DNA of 64,000 bases from Paenibacillus auburnensis (GCF_927798115.1 NZ_CAKMMG010000001.1:2170001-2234000), one strand, 5' to 3'; shown: positions 34,877-44,607, counted from the stretch's first letter. The notes: generated by a model not told the origin, from the letters alone. Made by a program: numbers and translations.

Positions 34877-37555
34877 CTAAGCCTTCTCCTCCAGACGCCG
34901 CACCGGAGTTAAGGTCACCGGACCGATAAGCCCGCTTGGCTCCTGCTGCGCGAAGGAGGACAGGAAATCCTGCTGGTCTTTGGCGAGCGTATTGGTAACC
35001 TCAATAACGAGGCGGTTCGTTCCTTTCCGGACTACACCCGTGACTTCCATCCGGTACGGTGGGCAGAGGCTAACGCCAGCATGGTTGCCGTTGATCCACA
35101 CTTCCGCCGTCTCATAGACTTCTCCCAGTTTAAGCAGCACCTTATCACAGGAATGGCCCCAGTCGAATTCCGTCTCATAGCGGAAAGTGCCGGAGAAGTC
35201 CGGTAGCAGCTCCGGTCCGCTCATATTTTGCAATGTTGTTAATGTCACCGGCGCAGCAAAGTTAGGGTAGGACTCTGCAGCTGCAGTCGCTACAGTCCAC
35301 TCCCCTTGCAGTTCAAGTTCCGACCCGTCCTCCGTCCACTGCCGCTCTGCAGGATAATCTGTAAGCGCAGCACCGTGGAGCAGCACAATGGATTCATAAG
35401 GATGAAGTACAAGCTCTACTGTTTTAGACCCGGGTGCAACGGCCGCCTCCAATAAGGCAACCTTGTTAAGGAACGCATCATAGGCATAGATTCCGCCCTC
35501 CCCCTCAAACGGCAGCGTAAGCTTGGCCGAGATGACCTGATGCGGGCTTTCATTGAAAAACATAAACACCTCTGCATCTTCATGGACATAGTGATAATTG
35601 CGCAGATACGGCTCGTACCCGTCCGCCTTGACCTCATAATACCCGTCTGCAATAAGATCATCAGCAAGCACGCTTAATCCGGTAAGCCTCACATTCGGAT
35701 CGGCGGAAAGCGATAGCAGCTCAGCTGAAATATCTATCCCTTCACTGGAACGTACCGGCAGTCCGTCTACAAAATACACAGGCATTCCCTGCCCGGCAAA
35801 ATCAGCCAGACGCCGCATCATCTCTGCCGGAAGTGCTTCTGCATACGGGATTATGAGACAGCTATAATTCTCAAGGTTAACATACAGCTTATTATCCTTG
35901 ACCACGGCTGCATCCTGCAGAGCATCAACGGGAAGCACCTCACAGTCAATTTGATGCTGCATTAATTGCTTTACCGGTTTGTGAAAATACATCGCTTCTC
36001 CTGACCACTCGGCTTCCGCATGGTACAGAACGGCTGCGGTCGCCACATGTCTTCCGCCGGAGATCAGATGGCTGATCCGGTTAATGTACCGGTTGAGATA
36101 ACCATAATAGCGGAACTGCGGGTTTTTCCCGCCCGCATACATATGCGGCCCGCAATCCGGGTCCGGAAAATCCTTCTGGGTAAAGGCATGCGGAACAAAC
36201 CGGTTCACGCCGCGGACCAGCATATGGTCAGTAAGCCACTTCATCAGCTTGAGTCCTTCGGTCCAGCCGTAAGCTCCGTACACCTCGCACATCGTCCGTC
36301 CCTGTTTTTTCGGATCGATATGGCCGAGCGATACTCCAAGCTTAGCAAGGCCGTAGTGGAAGAATTCACTGTCTGTTACTCCTGAAGCAGAGCGGAAAGA
36401 CAGCTCATCGAAGCCTGGGACAATCTGCCACAGGACTACATCCAGGCCTGACATATCCTGTCCCCACATGGAACGGAAGAAGTGTCCTGCTCCCGGGCCG
36501 AGTCTGGCATGGACGTTGTTGTCTTCAAGCACATGTCCGATGTACTCGACCCCGCGGGCTCTGCACCACTCTCCGAGCTGGCTGCAGAAGTTCTCTGCGT
36601 ACAGCTTGCTGACAATATTCATATAGGCATATCGGATACGGCCCGACTGCTCTTCCGCATCATGCCAGAGCAGATACAGGTGCTTACGATAGTCTTCACC
36701 CAAAGACTGCGCAAGCAAGGCAGGCATTTCACTGCTCCAGGGGAGCGACACTCCTGCTTTGCCGGGCCTGGAATTGAAGTCAAACGTCGTCTTGTCGTTA
36801 TAAAAGCCCGGTTCATCCGAGAAGAAGCCCGCAAAGGTATGCCCGAAATCTGCCTTATAGCGATCATAGACCGCCTCGTAAACCGTATCGAGCAGAATCC
36901 GGACGGAATCACGGTCCAGCGGGTTCAGATAATCCTCCTGCTTCTCGCTGCCGCCCTGCTTATCCTCCGAAATCACAAATACCCGCCAATACCCTTCCGG
37001 GATGTCCCAGTACAAGACACCTTCATTTACGAGTCCCGTGAGGTCAACGGATTCACCAATCAGTGCTCCACCGGATGGATCGCGACGGACCGCAGTAACG
37101 GAGATCAGCTTGTTTTTGCCGCTTGCATTGTCTCTCAGGGAGATGGTCGGCCGGAGTCCGGTCATCAGCAGCGTATCTACCAGCAGCGATGCCCCCGGGG
37201 CAGGTCCAAGCGTATCAATGTAGCGCTCGCCCAAAAACCTGCGGTGAAGCTCTTCCGGTGCCTCCTTCACCTTTCCCGCTGCATGGCCTGTCGGAAAGTG
37301 ATCATCATCCAGCAGCCATACCTTCATCCCGCGCTTCCGGGCCTCATCCATAATAATATCCATATCCATCCACCACTTCGGCCCGAGAAAATCAGGATGG
37401 GGCCGGGCTTCTATGCATACCGCCCCGATTCCGGATTCATGGACACGGGCCATCTCTTCGCGGATTACCGCTTCTTCCTCCCCATGCTGCCAGAGAAAAG
37501 GAAGAATATAATTGTCCTCCCGGCCTTGCAGCACTTCCGTTACACGACTGCTCAT
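34877..37555 (-). CDS. GH106-like glycoside hydrolase (system 2)
   Basis: 892 residues, no signal peptide. The N-terminal half looks like a TIM-barrel hydrolase (FLWQHGEEEAVIREEM, GAVCIEARPHPDF, VWLLDDDHFPTG), followed by a segment with GFFSDEPG and YIGHVLEDNNVHAR carrying conserved Glu residues. Near the C-terminus is a GH2-type jelly-roll sugar-binding domain (AEVWINGNHAG). The architecture recalls GH106 alpha-L-rhamnosidases, but similarity is distant and the linkage cut cannot be told. A full-length paralogue lies at 52483-55152. CAGGAGGTAATT precedes ATG 37555. Between binding protein A and GH43. Confidence 0.72.
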   Translation of the reverse strand: MSSRVTEVLQGREDNYILPFLWQHGEEEAVIREEMARVHESGIGAVCIEARPHPDFLGPKWWMDMDIIMDEARKRGMKVWLLDDDHFPTGHAAGKVKEAPEELHRRFLGERYIDTLGPAPGASLLVDTLLMTGLRPTISLRDNASGKNKLISVTAVRRDPSGGALIGESVDLTGLVNEGVLYWDIPEGYWRVFVISEDKQGGSEKQEDYLNPLDRDSVRILLDTVYEAVYDRYKADFGHTFAGFFSDEPGFYNDKTTFDFNSRPGKAGVSLPWSSEMPALLAQSLGEDYRKHLYLLWHDAEEQSGRIRYAYMNIVSKLYAENFCSQLGEWCRARGVEYIGHVLEDNNVHARLGPGAGHFFRSMWGQDMSGLDVVLWQIVPGFDELSFRSASGVTDSEFFHYGLAKLGVSLGHIDPKKQGRTMCEVYGAYGWTEGLKLMKWLTDHMLVRGVNRFVPHAFTQKDFPDPDCGPHMYAGGKNPQFRYYGYLNRYINRISHLISGGRHVATAAVLYHAEAEWSGEAMYFHKPVKQLMQHQIDCEVLPVDALQDAAVVKDNKLYVNLENYSCLIIPYAEALPAEMMRRLADFAGQGMPVYFVDGLPVRSSEGIDISAELLSLSADPNVRLTGLSVLADDLIADGYYEVKADGYEPYLRNYHYVHEDAEVFMFFNESPHQVISAKLTLPFEGEGGIYAYDAFLNKVALLEAAVAPGSKTVELVLHPYESIVLLHGAALTDYPAERQWTEDGSELELQGEWTVATAAAESYPNFAAPVTLTTLQNMSGPELLPDFSGTFRYETEFDWGHSCDKVLLKLGEVYETAEVWINGNHAGVSLCPPYRMEVTGVVRKGTNRLVIEVTNTLAKDQQDFLSSFAQQEPSGLIGPVTLTPVRRLEEKA

Positions 37556-37618
37556 AATTACCTCCTGCATGATCTGATTCTTTTTGTACTTTTGCTTCCC
37601 GATAGCCCGGATTACAAT

Positions 37619-37650
37619 ATCCGCCCGGCCTGCAATCGGACCGGGCGGAT
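37619..37650 (-). other. Intercistronic hairpin after binding protein A
   Basis: Perfect 10-bp stem ATCCGCCCGG / CCGGGCGGAT with a 12-base loop and no T run. It lies just after the binding-protein gene and before the enzyme genes of the same operon. Such hairpins commonly protect the upstream mRNA and lower downstream expression. The same stem sequence occurs after binding protein B. Confidence 0.75.
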
Positions 37651-37660
37651 ATCCGTACTA

Positions 37661-39238
37661 TTACTGCTGCACCTTGCTGTACCATTCTCTGGCGCGCTTC
37701 GTAACCTCTTCGCCGCCCGATTTGTTCCATTTCTCTACAAATTCATCAAACTTCTCGATCGGATACTGCCCGATTATAATTTTGGAGGCATATTCGGCGT
37801 AAAGCGTCCGGTTATTAATATCCGGGTAGCCGTCATATACACTGGCCGGCATCCCGTCACCGGCAATGACTTTGGCATACTGCTGGGCGTCCTGCATATT
37901 CCGGGTAACCTGGTCAATCGCCCACTTGCTGTCCTCCGATACCGTGCTGTTAAAAAGATCTATGGTAAAATCCAGGGTGGATACGCTTGTAGCCGGATTA
38001 AGAATCTGGTTCTCCTGCGTGCTCTTGTCATCCGGAAGCTTAACGGCTTTGCCGTCCTTCATGGTATAGTGCATGCCTTCCACACCCAGGAAAAGATCTT
38101 TCCAGTTGTTCTTATCGTACATATTGTTAAGCAGCTTAAGCGTGGCCATCAGCTTCTCTTCATCCTTATTATTTTTGAGGACCCACAGAGGAGAGGCAAT
38201 TTTCTTCATTGTATAGAAGCCCTTATAGCCCTTAACTTCAGGTATAGGTAGGACGGAGAATTCAGCCTTAACGCCGGTGTTCTTATACATATTCTCGAAA
38301 ATCAGGTTACCCTGCTCCACCCAGTGGAAGTAATTACCGACTTTGTCCGCCTGAATTTTCCCGTCCCACTTGTCCTTGCTGTTCAGCAGGGACTCTTTGT
38401 CGATTAGCCCTTGCTTGTACAGCTTAGCAATAAACTCCAAGGCCGCTCTCATATTCGGGGTTACCGCAGAATAAGTCAGCTCACCATCGTACATATCCCA
38501 CTCCGGATAGCCCTCAAACATCGCTACGCCATACATCGCGAACAGATGGTCCATCCAGCGCGCCTGCTCCCGGCCGCCGGTCGGTATTTCGTCCTTCTGG
38601 CCATTTCCGTTCGGATCCTGGTCCCGGAAAGCCTCCAGCACCTTCACATATTCATCCTGGGTTTTGGGCATTTTCAGCCCCAGCTTATCGAGCCAGTCCT
38701 GGCGGATCAGACCGGCATATCTGCCGTATTCGACCACATTGGGAATATAATAAATTCTTCCCTGACCTGTAGGGTCGTTCGCCTTCACCACGTTCCAGAT
38801 CTCCTCCGGAATGACCTTCCATACGTTCGGCGCATATTCAGGCAGCAGCTCCGTCAGATCAGCAATCGCACCATTTTTCGCCAGGCTGTCTTCAAGCCCC
38901 TGCTGGGGTACGAACAGGTCCGGCATTTCATTAGCGGCAATCTTCAGGTTCAGCTGATTGAGGTAATTGGTTCCCCCGTTCCACTCCACATACGGGTTGA
39001 TGACACCAACACCCAGCTTTTCCTTATAAAATTCGTACAGCTTGCTGCCTTTGGTGACCGGCTGATAGCCGATGTTTGTGCCCCATACCTCAAGATCAAC
39101 AATGCCCGCCTCAGCGGCGTTCTGGCTCTGGGGAGCAGCTGGTGAGCCCTGGGAATCGTTGTTGCCGCTGCAGCCTGTCAATGCAGTTACTGCAAGTACA
39201 CCGGCAGCCAACAGCAGGCCGCTTTTTCTAAATTGCAT
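37661..39238 (-). CDS. LplA-type sugar-binding lipoprotein A (system 2)
   Basis: 525 residues. Signal peptide with lipobox LTGC (Cys23), short Ser/Gln/Asn linker, then a large solute-binding fold (VDLEVWGTNIGYQPV onward). It belongs to the LplA group that, in the aldouronate-utilisation cluster of Paenibacillus sp. JDR-2, captures xylan-derived oligosaccharides. Very similar along its whole length to binding protein B (42936-44534), an evident duplicate. AGGGGGC precedes the ATG. It follows the two permease genes of its transporter. Confidence 0.93.
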   Translation of the reverse strand: MQFRKSGLLLAAGVLAVTALTGCSGNNDSQGSPAAPQSQNAAEAGIVDLEVWGTNIGYQPVTKGSKLYEFYKEKLGVGVINPYVEWNGGTNYLNQLNLKIAANEMPDLFVPQQGLEDSLAKNGAIADLTELLPEYAPNVWKVIPEEIWNVVKANDPTGQGRIYYIPNVVEYGRYAGLIRQDWLDKLGLKMPKTQDEYVKVLEAFRDQDPNGNGQKDEIPTGGREQARWMDHLFAMYGVAMFEGYPEWDMYDGELTYSAVTPNMRAALEFIAKLYKQGLIDKESLLNSKDKWDGKIQADKVGNYFHWVEQGNLIFENMYKNTGVKAEFSVLPIPEVKGYKGFYTMKKIASPLWVLKNNKDEEKLMATLKLLNNMYDKNNWKDLFLGVEGMHYTMKDGKAVKLPDDKSTQENQILNPATSVSTLDFTIDLFNSTVSEDSKWAIDQVTRNMQDAQQYAKVIAGDGMPASVYDGYPDINNRTLYAEYASKIIIGQYPIEKFDEFVEKWNKSGGEEVTKRAREWYSKVQQ

Positions 39239-39268
39239 ATATTTGCCCCCTATGATGTGTATAGATTC

Positions 39269-40138
39269 TTAACCTTTAACCGAACCGATCATGGCTCCTT
39301 TAACAAAATACTTCTGCAGGAATGGATATACCACAACAATCGGAACAATTGCAAAGATTACTGTTGCCGCTCTTAACGTGCGCTCATTGTAGTTCAGCTG
39401 GGCTGTTGATGCAGCACCTGACATAATAACGCTGTCGTCGGTAATGAATTGGCGGATTTTGATCTGCAGCGGGAACCAGTTGGTATCCTGCAGGAAGAAC
39501 AGCGGATGCTGGAACTGATTCCACAGCACCACCCCGTAGAATAGGGCAAGCGTCGCCAGCACGGCCTTGGACAGCGGAAGCACGAACTGGAAGAGCATCC
39601 GGAAGTATCCACAGCCCTCCAGAAAGGCAGCTTCCTCAAGCTCCTTGGAGAACTGCTTGAAGAAGGTTCTCATGATGATCAGATTGAACGGATTCAGGAT
39701 ATGCGGCACGATCAGCACCAGCGGATTATCGTACAGGCCGATCCCGCGCACCGTCAGGAAGTAGGGGACAATCGGCGCTTTGAAAATCATGGCGACAACG
39801 ACAGCCATCATGATGACCGAGCCCCAGCGGAACTCCGGCTTGGACAGCGGGTAAGCGAACAAGGCTGTCATCAGAAGCGCCAGTATGGTTCCGATCAGCG
39901 TGGTGCTGAGTGTCAGAAAGAATGATTTCCACAGATCCGGACGGTCAACAATGTACTTCCAGGAGTCAAATGTAAATTGCTTGGGCCACAGCGTGACCAG
40001 GTTCATATCTACGGCGCTCTTAGAGCTTAAGGAAGTTGAAATGACTGACAGAAGCGGTATGAGCGCTACAATGGAGAACAGGATGAGCAAGCCGGTAATG
40101 ACTGCTCCGAATGTTTTTTCGCTTTTTGATGCAAGCAT
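39269..40138 (-). CDS. Sugar ABC transporter permease, YtcP/LplC type (system 2)
   Basis: 289 residues, six helices. The EAA loop ELEEAAFLEGCGYFRMLFQFVLPLSK lies near 180 and the C-terminus QKYFVKGAMIGSVKG is standard for the family. ATG 40138 begins one base after the stop of the partner permease; an in-frame codon at 40156 would overlap it. Pairs with the LplB-type permease and probably serves both binding proteins A and B, because no second permease pair accompanies B. Confidence 0.93.
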   Translation of the reverse strand: MLASKSEKTFGAVITGLLILFSIVALIPLLSVISTSLSSKSAVDMNLVTLWPKQFTFDSWKYIVDRPDLWKSFFLTLSTTLIGTILALLMTALFAYPLSKPEFRWGSVIMMAVVVAMIFKAPIVPYFLTVRGIGLYDNPLVLIVPHILNPFNLIIMRTFFKQFSKELEEAAFLEGCGYFRMLFQFVLPLSKAVLATLALFYGVVLWNQFQHPLFFLQDTNWFPLQIKIRQFITDDSVIMSGAASTAQLNYNERTLRAATVIFAIVPIVVVYPFLQKYFVKGAMIGSVKG

Positions 40139-40139
40139 A

Positions 40140-41045
40140 CTACCAGAGCCCCCCATCGGAAACCTTATTGGACAACTTGTTGAATGTATAGACCATTATA
40201 AAGCCAATTACGGATTGGAACAGTCCGACTGCGGTTGCGAAGCTGTACTGGCCCTGCTGTATCCCTGTTCGGAATACGTACGTATCCAGGATATCCCCTA
40301 CATTGTAGGTCATCGGCGTCAAGAGGTTATAGACCTGATCAAAGCCGAGATCGAGGAAATTCCCGATATCGAGCAGGAACAGCACAAGCACGGTAGGCAG
40401 CAGGATCGGGAAAGTAATATGCCGGATCTGCCGGAATCTTGAGGCGCCGTCGATCATCGCTGATTCATAGAGCTGCGGGTCAATCGCACTGATAGCCGCC
40501 ATATAGACCACGGTTCCCCAGCCTGCATCCTTCCAGATGGACGCCAGTACGTAAATCGGTCTGAAGTATGCGCTTTCTTGCATCGCCAGAACAGGTTCGG
40601 CACCAAACCATCCAAGGATAATGTTGAACATTCCGCTTAAGGAGAAGAAATCGAACAGAATACCGCCTACGATAACCCAGGATAAGAAGTGCGGAATATA
40701 CAGGGCCGTCTGAATGCCTTTCTTCAGCGCCGATTTCCGGATTTCATTGATCATCAGTGCCAGCAGCACAGGAACCGGAAAAACAATCGTAAGCTTGAAT
40801 AATCCCAGCAGCAGTGTGTTGCTGAATACTCTCAGGAAGTCCGGGTGCTGCAGCAGAGTCTCGAAATGCTTGAACCCTACCCACGGGCTGTCAATAAATC
40901 CGCGGAATACGGAATAGTCTTTGAAGGCGATTACAGCGCCGGCCAGCGGAATAAATTTAAAAACGATGAGAAATATCATTCCCGGAATCGCCATCACATA
41001 CAGCGGCCAGTATACCTTCATTTGATGAGATGCAATAGATTTCAA
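40140..41045 (-). CDS. Sugar ABC transporter permease, LplB type (system 2)
   Basis: 301 residues, six helices, EAA-like loop LYESAMIDGASRFRQIRHITFPIL near 203. The start is TTG 41045 with a run of seven G residues 4 bases ahead as ribosome site. First gene of the operon permease - permease - binding protein A - GH106-like - GH43 - GH1. The promoter ahead shares its layout with that of binding protein B. Confidence 0.92.
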   Translation of the reverse strand: MKSIASHQMKVYWPLYVMAIPGMIFLIVFKFIPLAGAVIAFKDYSVFRGFIDSPWVGFKHFETLLQHPDFLRVFSNTLLLGLFKLTIVFPVPVLLALMINEIRKSALKKGIQTALYIPHFLSWVIVGGILFDFFSLSGMFNIILGWFGAEPVLAMQESAYFRPIYVLASIWKDAGWGTVVYMAAISAIDPQLYESAMIDGASRFRQIRHITFPILLPTVLVLFLLDIGNFLDLGFDQVYNLLTPMTYNVGDILDTYVFRTGIQQGQYSFATAVGLFQSVIGFIMVYTFNKLSNKVSDGGLW

Positions 41046-41070
41046 AGTGTCCCCCCCAATATCTTGTTGT

Positions 41071-41084
41071 TGAATTCGTTTACA
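41071..41084. promoter_or_regulatory. Cre-like site at the system 2 permease promoter
   Basis: TGAATTCGTTTACA matches 13 of 14 cre positions. It lies at about the transcription start expected from TATAGT (41095-41090, minus strand), a position where CcpA blocks transcription. Confidence 0.65.
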
Positions 41085-41115
41085 ATGTAACTATATGCTC
41101 AGTCCGGCGGGGTCT

Positions 41116-41154
41116 CAATCGGGCGTTTTTAAGTTCCTACCGGGTCATTTTCAA
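41116..41154 (-). promoter_or_regulatory. Putative YesN-type activator site, permease promoter
   Basis: CAATCGGGCGTTTTTAAGTT matches the corresponding site at 44608 at 18 of 20 bases. A second half-site (CATTTTCAA) follows one step of about 22 bp later, at 41146-41154. The nearer half-site is about 45 bp upstream of the expected start. Direct repeats two turns apart suit an AraC-type response regulator; the one encoded at 44685-46268 is the obvious candidate. Confidence 0.6.
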
Positions 41155-41181
41155 TACAATCACAGGCCCGGACTCCTGGAG

Positions 41182-42858
41182 CTAAACCGCCCGGCATACC
41201 CGCCCTTCGGTGATTCCGGCCTCATTGAAAGTATCAACCCTCACGTATACCGGCTGACCCTCCATTAATGCCCTGATCATTACCCGGCTGCAGCCGAATA
41301 CCATCTGGCTGTGATAGAGCTTGTCCGCAGCATATCCCCAGAGCACGTTGTATCCCGTGGCCTCACCCTGATCCCAGCTAACGGACAGATCCAGCCGGTC
41401 TGCAAGCTCAGTTACTACACCGCTTGCCTGCTCCGGCAGTTGTCCCCCGCCCATTCCGAACACTCTAAGCCCGGATATGCAGGCCTGCTGGCTGAAAGGC
41501 AGCTCCTGCACGGTGCATCTGATAAATCTGGCTCTGATCCCTTCCTCCCGCACGATCAGATCATGCGGCAAATCCGTAGCTGCTTCCGTTTTATCCTCAA
41601 TAACGAAGTATTCTCTGCCGTCAAGAGAACCTTCCAGAAGCCAGCGGGTAAACTGCCGGTGCCCGACGATAAACCGGTTCCCCTGCAGCACTGTTCCGGC
41701 GGGAGGATCAACCTGCAGCCGGTCATCCGCAAAATTGATCTGTACCGCATGCACGCTGCATTCCTGCCCCAGATCCAGCTCCAGCCATTCGCCCGGGCGG
41801 CTGGAGCCGGCACGCCACCAGGTCTGCACATTTTCATCCGCTGCCCTGGAAGGTTCATAACCCTTCTCAGAGGAAGAAGCTGAAGCCGGTTTATTGTAGG
41901 AGAGCAGCATCCAGTCCGGTCCGCTCCAGGGGTCCATCTGCTTCTGCTCCAGCCTGTACGGCCAGTCCCCGTATCGCTGGTTGCAGAATAAGCTGCCGTC
42001 CCCGTCAAAGCCCGCAGGCCACAGTCCGAGCCTTCTTTCAAATAAATGGTTCATGCTGATACGCATAGAGGAGATATGCCAGAGATTGCCGTAATGATCG
42101 GTCAAGTTGGAGCCGTGTCCGGCTCCCGGTATGAACCCGCCCGGCTTGTAGGAGAAAGGATTATTGGCAGCCAGTCTGAATGGCCCCAGCGGCTTATCCG
42201 AGATGTAAACTCCGTCCGAATAAATATTGTGCTCCGTGCCGGGACTGGCATACTGCAGATAGTAGGTTCCGTTATGCTTGTCCATCCAGGCCCCCTCAAT
42301 GTAAGGGGCGTTTCCGTCCGGATGGTGATTCTCGCCTTTTCTTTCATAGCCGTGCTTCCCGGGATTTCCATAGATCAGTGCAAGAGGCTCAGACAGTGGC
42401 CTCATATCCGCGGGATTAAGCTCTACGCCATAAATAGGAGTCTCGTTGGAGCAGCCCCAGTAGAAATACAGCCTTCCGTCCTCATCCTGGAACAGATTAG
42501 GGTCCCAGAAGGGAAACGTTCCTTCAATCTCTTCGAATTCCCCGTTGACCGGATCTTTCGTTCTATAAAAGGAACAGTTCCGCAATTTGCTGGAAGCAGA
42601 GAAATACAGATAGTCCCCGATTGCCCGCACATCAGGAGCATAGTCGTAGACAGGCACGCCCTGGAGCGGATGGAAGGTCCAGGCAGCCAGATCGGCGCTT
42701 GTCAGAAATCCCGCGGTCATCGAAGGGAACAGGTAATACTCCCCATGAAAGGCAATCAGGGTCGGATCGGCGGCTTCCCTGAAGACAGCTCTCTTCCCCA
42801 TAATCTCAACGATCTGGTATTTGTATTCCATATTCATAGGATTGCATATATACGTCAT
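41182..42858 (-). CDS. GH43-like propeller with F5/8-type C and fibronectin-like domains
   Basis: 558 residues, no signal peptide. Propeller domain (about 1-325) with Asp31 (REAADPTL), Asp in FWDPNLFQDEDG near 119 and Glu in YIEGAWM near 190. An F5/8-type C carbohydrate-binding domain (about 335-470; SRAADENVQTWWRAG, CISGLRVFG) and a short fibronectin-type end follow. Probably an arabinofuranosidase or xylosidase on large imported fragments. It lies 77 bp after binding protein B, behind an intercistronic hairpin, in the same transcription unit. Confidence 0.85.
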   Translation of the reverse strand: MTYICNPMNMEYKYQIVEIMGKRAVFREAADPTLIAFHGEYYLFPSMTAGFLTSADLAAWTFHPLQGVPVYDYAPDVRAIGDYLYFSASSKLRNCSFYRTKDPVNGEFEEIEGTFPFWDPNLFQDEDGRLYFYWGCSNETPIYGVELNPADMRPLSEPLALIYGNPGKHGYERKGENHHPDGNAPYIEGAWMDKHNGTYYLQYASPGTEHNIYSDGVYISDKPLGPFRLAANNPFSYKPGGFIPGAGHGSNLTDHYGNLWHISSMRISMNHLFERRLGLWPAGFDGDGSLFCNQRYGDWPYRLEQKQMDPWSGPDWMLLSYNKPASASSSEKGYEPSRAADENVQTWWRAGSSRPGEWLELDLGQECSVHAVQINFADDRLQVDPPAGTVLQGNRFIVGHRQFTRWLLEGSLDGREYFVIEDKTEAATDLPHDLIVREEGIRARFIRCTVQELPFSQQACISGLRVFGMGGGQLPEQASGVVTELADRLDLSVSWDQGEATGYNVLWGYAADKLYHSQMVFGCSRVMIRALMEGQPVYVRVDTFNEAGITEGRVCRAV

Positions 42859-42887
42859 TCACTCCACGTTCCTTTCCGGACAAATAG

Positions 42888-42919
42888 ATCCGCCCGGCAG
42901 AAGACTATGCCGGGCGGAT
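42888..42919 (-). other. Intercistronic hairpin after binding protein B
   Basis: Perfect 12-bp stem ATCCGCCCGGCA / TGCCGGGCGGAT, loop of 8, no T run. The stem core is identical to that after binding protein A, showing that the hairpin was duplicated together with the gene. Confidence 0.8.
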
Positions 42920-42935
42920 GATAGTGTTAATGCAT

Positions 42936-44534
42936 CTATTTCTTAATTTTGGCGTACCATTCTCTGGCCCGCTTCGTTACCTCTTCGCCGCCTGACTTAT
43001 TCCATTTTTCTACGAACTCGTCAAACTTGCTGATCGGATACTGCCCCAGAATAATCTTGCTGGCATATTCCACATAAAGCGTCCGGTTGTTGATGTCCGG
43101 ATAACCTTCATATACACTGGCCGGCATACCGTCACCGGCAATGACTTTGGCATATTTCTGGGCTTCCTGCATATTGCGGTTAACCTGGTCAATTGCCCAC
43201 ATGCGGTCTTCCGAAGCGGTACTCTTATTGAGATCCATCATGAAATCAAGCGTGGATATTTTGGAATACGGATCAAGAATCAGGTTTTCCTGTGTGCTCT
43301 TATCATCCGGCAGCTTCGTGGCCTTGCCGTCTTTCATCGTATAGTGCATGCCTTCTACGCCCAGGTACAGGTCTTTCCAGACTTTCTTGTCATACATATT
43401 GTTGAGCAGCTTCAGGGTAGCCATCAGCTTTTTCTCGTCCTTGTTGTTTTTCACTACCCAGGCAGGAGGCGTGAATCTTTTCCACGTGTAGAAGCCTTCA
43501 TAGCCATCAACCTTTTGCACAGGCAATACTGTGAAATTAGCTTTTACACCGGTATTCTTGAATAAGTTTTCCAGAGGCAGATAGCCCGACTCCACCCAGT
43601 GGAAGTAATTACCTACCTTATCCGATGTAATCTTGCCTTCCCATTTGTCCTTTGTGTTCAGCAGCGATTCCTTGTCGAGAAGGCCTTCCTTATACAGCTT
43701 GGACATAAACTCCAGAGAGGCTTTCATATTCGGAGTCACCGCAGAGTAGGTCAGCTCACCGTCATAAATGTCCCAGTCCGGGTAGCCTTCGAACATCGCT
43801 ACTCCATACATCGCGAAGAGATGGTCCATCCAGCGTGCCTGCTCGCGTCCGCCTGTAGCCAGCTCATCCTGCTGTCCGTTGCCGTTCGGATCTTCATCCC
43901 GGAAGGCTTCCAGTACTTTTACATACTCTTCTTGTGTCGTAGGCATTTGCAGCCCCAGCTTATCGAGCCAATCCTGGCGGATCATGGCGGAATATCTTCC
44001 GTAGTCTACCATTCCCGGGATGTAATAAATCCGGCCTTGGCCGGTAGGATCATTGGCCTTGACGATATCCCACATGTCCTGCGGGATGGCGTTCCACAGG
44101 TTCGGCGCATATTTAGGCAGCAGATCTGTCAGATCGGCAAGCGCACCGTTTTTCGCCAGACTGTCCTCCAGCCCCTGCTGCGGCAGGAACAGATCCGGCA
44201 TTTCGTTGGCGGCAATCTTCAGGTTCAGCTGGTTAAGATAATTCGTGCCCCCGTTCCACTCCACATACGGGTGAATGACGCCAACGCCAAGCTTTTCCTT
44301 GTAGAATTCATACAGCTTGCTTCCCTTCTCTATCGGCTTGTAGCCGATGTTGGTACCCCAGACTTCGATGTCAACAACCTCGTCCCCGGCTGCACTCTGG
44401 TTCTGATTCCCGCTCTGGCTCTGGTTCTGGTTAGCCGCGGCATTTCCGTTGTTGTTATTACCGCCGCAGCCGGTTACCGTTGTAATGGCAAGGGCACTCA
44501 CTGCAAGCATCAAGCCGATCTTTTTAAATTTCAT
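42936..44534 (-). CDS. LplA-type sugar-binding lipoprotein B (system 2)
   Basis: 532 residues: signal peptide with lipobox VTGC (Cys23), Asn/Gln-rich linker, solute-binding fold. Nearly collinear with binding protein A; long blocks such as MPDLF-PQQGLEDSLAKNGA and GGREQARWMDHLFAMYG are identical. It lacks its own permeases, so it probably delivers a related sugar to the permease pair at 39269-41045. ATG 44534 follows GAGGGGG. Its promoter carries the same repeat and cre elements as the permease promoter. Confidence 0.93.
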   Translation of the reverse strand: MKFKKIGLMLAVSALAITTVTGCGGNNNNGNAAANQNQSQSGNQNQSAAGDEVVDIEVWGTNIGYKPIEKGSKLYEFYKEKLGVGVIHPYVEWNGGTNYLNQLNLKIAANEMPDLFLPQQGLEDSLAKNGALADLTDLLPKYAPNLWNAIPQDMWDIVKANDPTGQGRIYYIPGMVDYGRYSAMIRQDWLDKLGLQMPTTQEEYVKVLEAFRDEDPNGNGQQDELATGGREQARWMDHLFAMYGVAMFEGYPDWDIYDGELTYSAVTPNMKASLEFMSKLYKEGLLDKESLLNTKDKWEGKITSDKVGNYFHWVESGYLPLENLFKNTGVKANFTVLPVQKVDGYEGFYTWKRFTPPAWVVKNNKDEKKLMATLKLLNNMYDKKVWKDLYLGVEGMHYTMKDGKATKLPDDKSTQENLILDPYSKISTLDFMMDLNKSTASEDRMWAIDQVNRNMQEAQKYAKVIAGDGMPASVYEGYPDINNRTLYVEYASKIILGQYPISKFDEFVEKWNKSGGEEVTKRAREWYAKIKK

Positions 44535-44561
44535 GTTCTTCCCCCTCAACAGACTGTTTTG

Positions 44562-44575
44562 TGAATCCGCTTACA
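44562..44575. promoter_or_regulatory. Cre-like site at the binding protein B promoter
   Basis: TGAATCCGCTTACA matches 13 of 14 cre positions. It lies just downstream of the start expected from TATATC (44589-44584, minus strand), the same place as in the permease promoter. Confidence 0.65.
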
Positions 44576-44607
44576 ATGAAAATGATATATTCAGCCGTAT
44601 CTCTCTA

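Noticed and set aside
37619..37650. Terminator after binding protein A
   Set aside because: The stem is strong but no T run follows, and downstream genes of the same system continue; treated as an intercistronic hairpin.
36482..38251. Plus-strand 589-codon open frame across the GH106-like and binding protein A genes
   Set aside because: Antisense of two well-supported genes and of a hairpin; composition is typical of a shadow frame.
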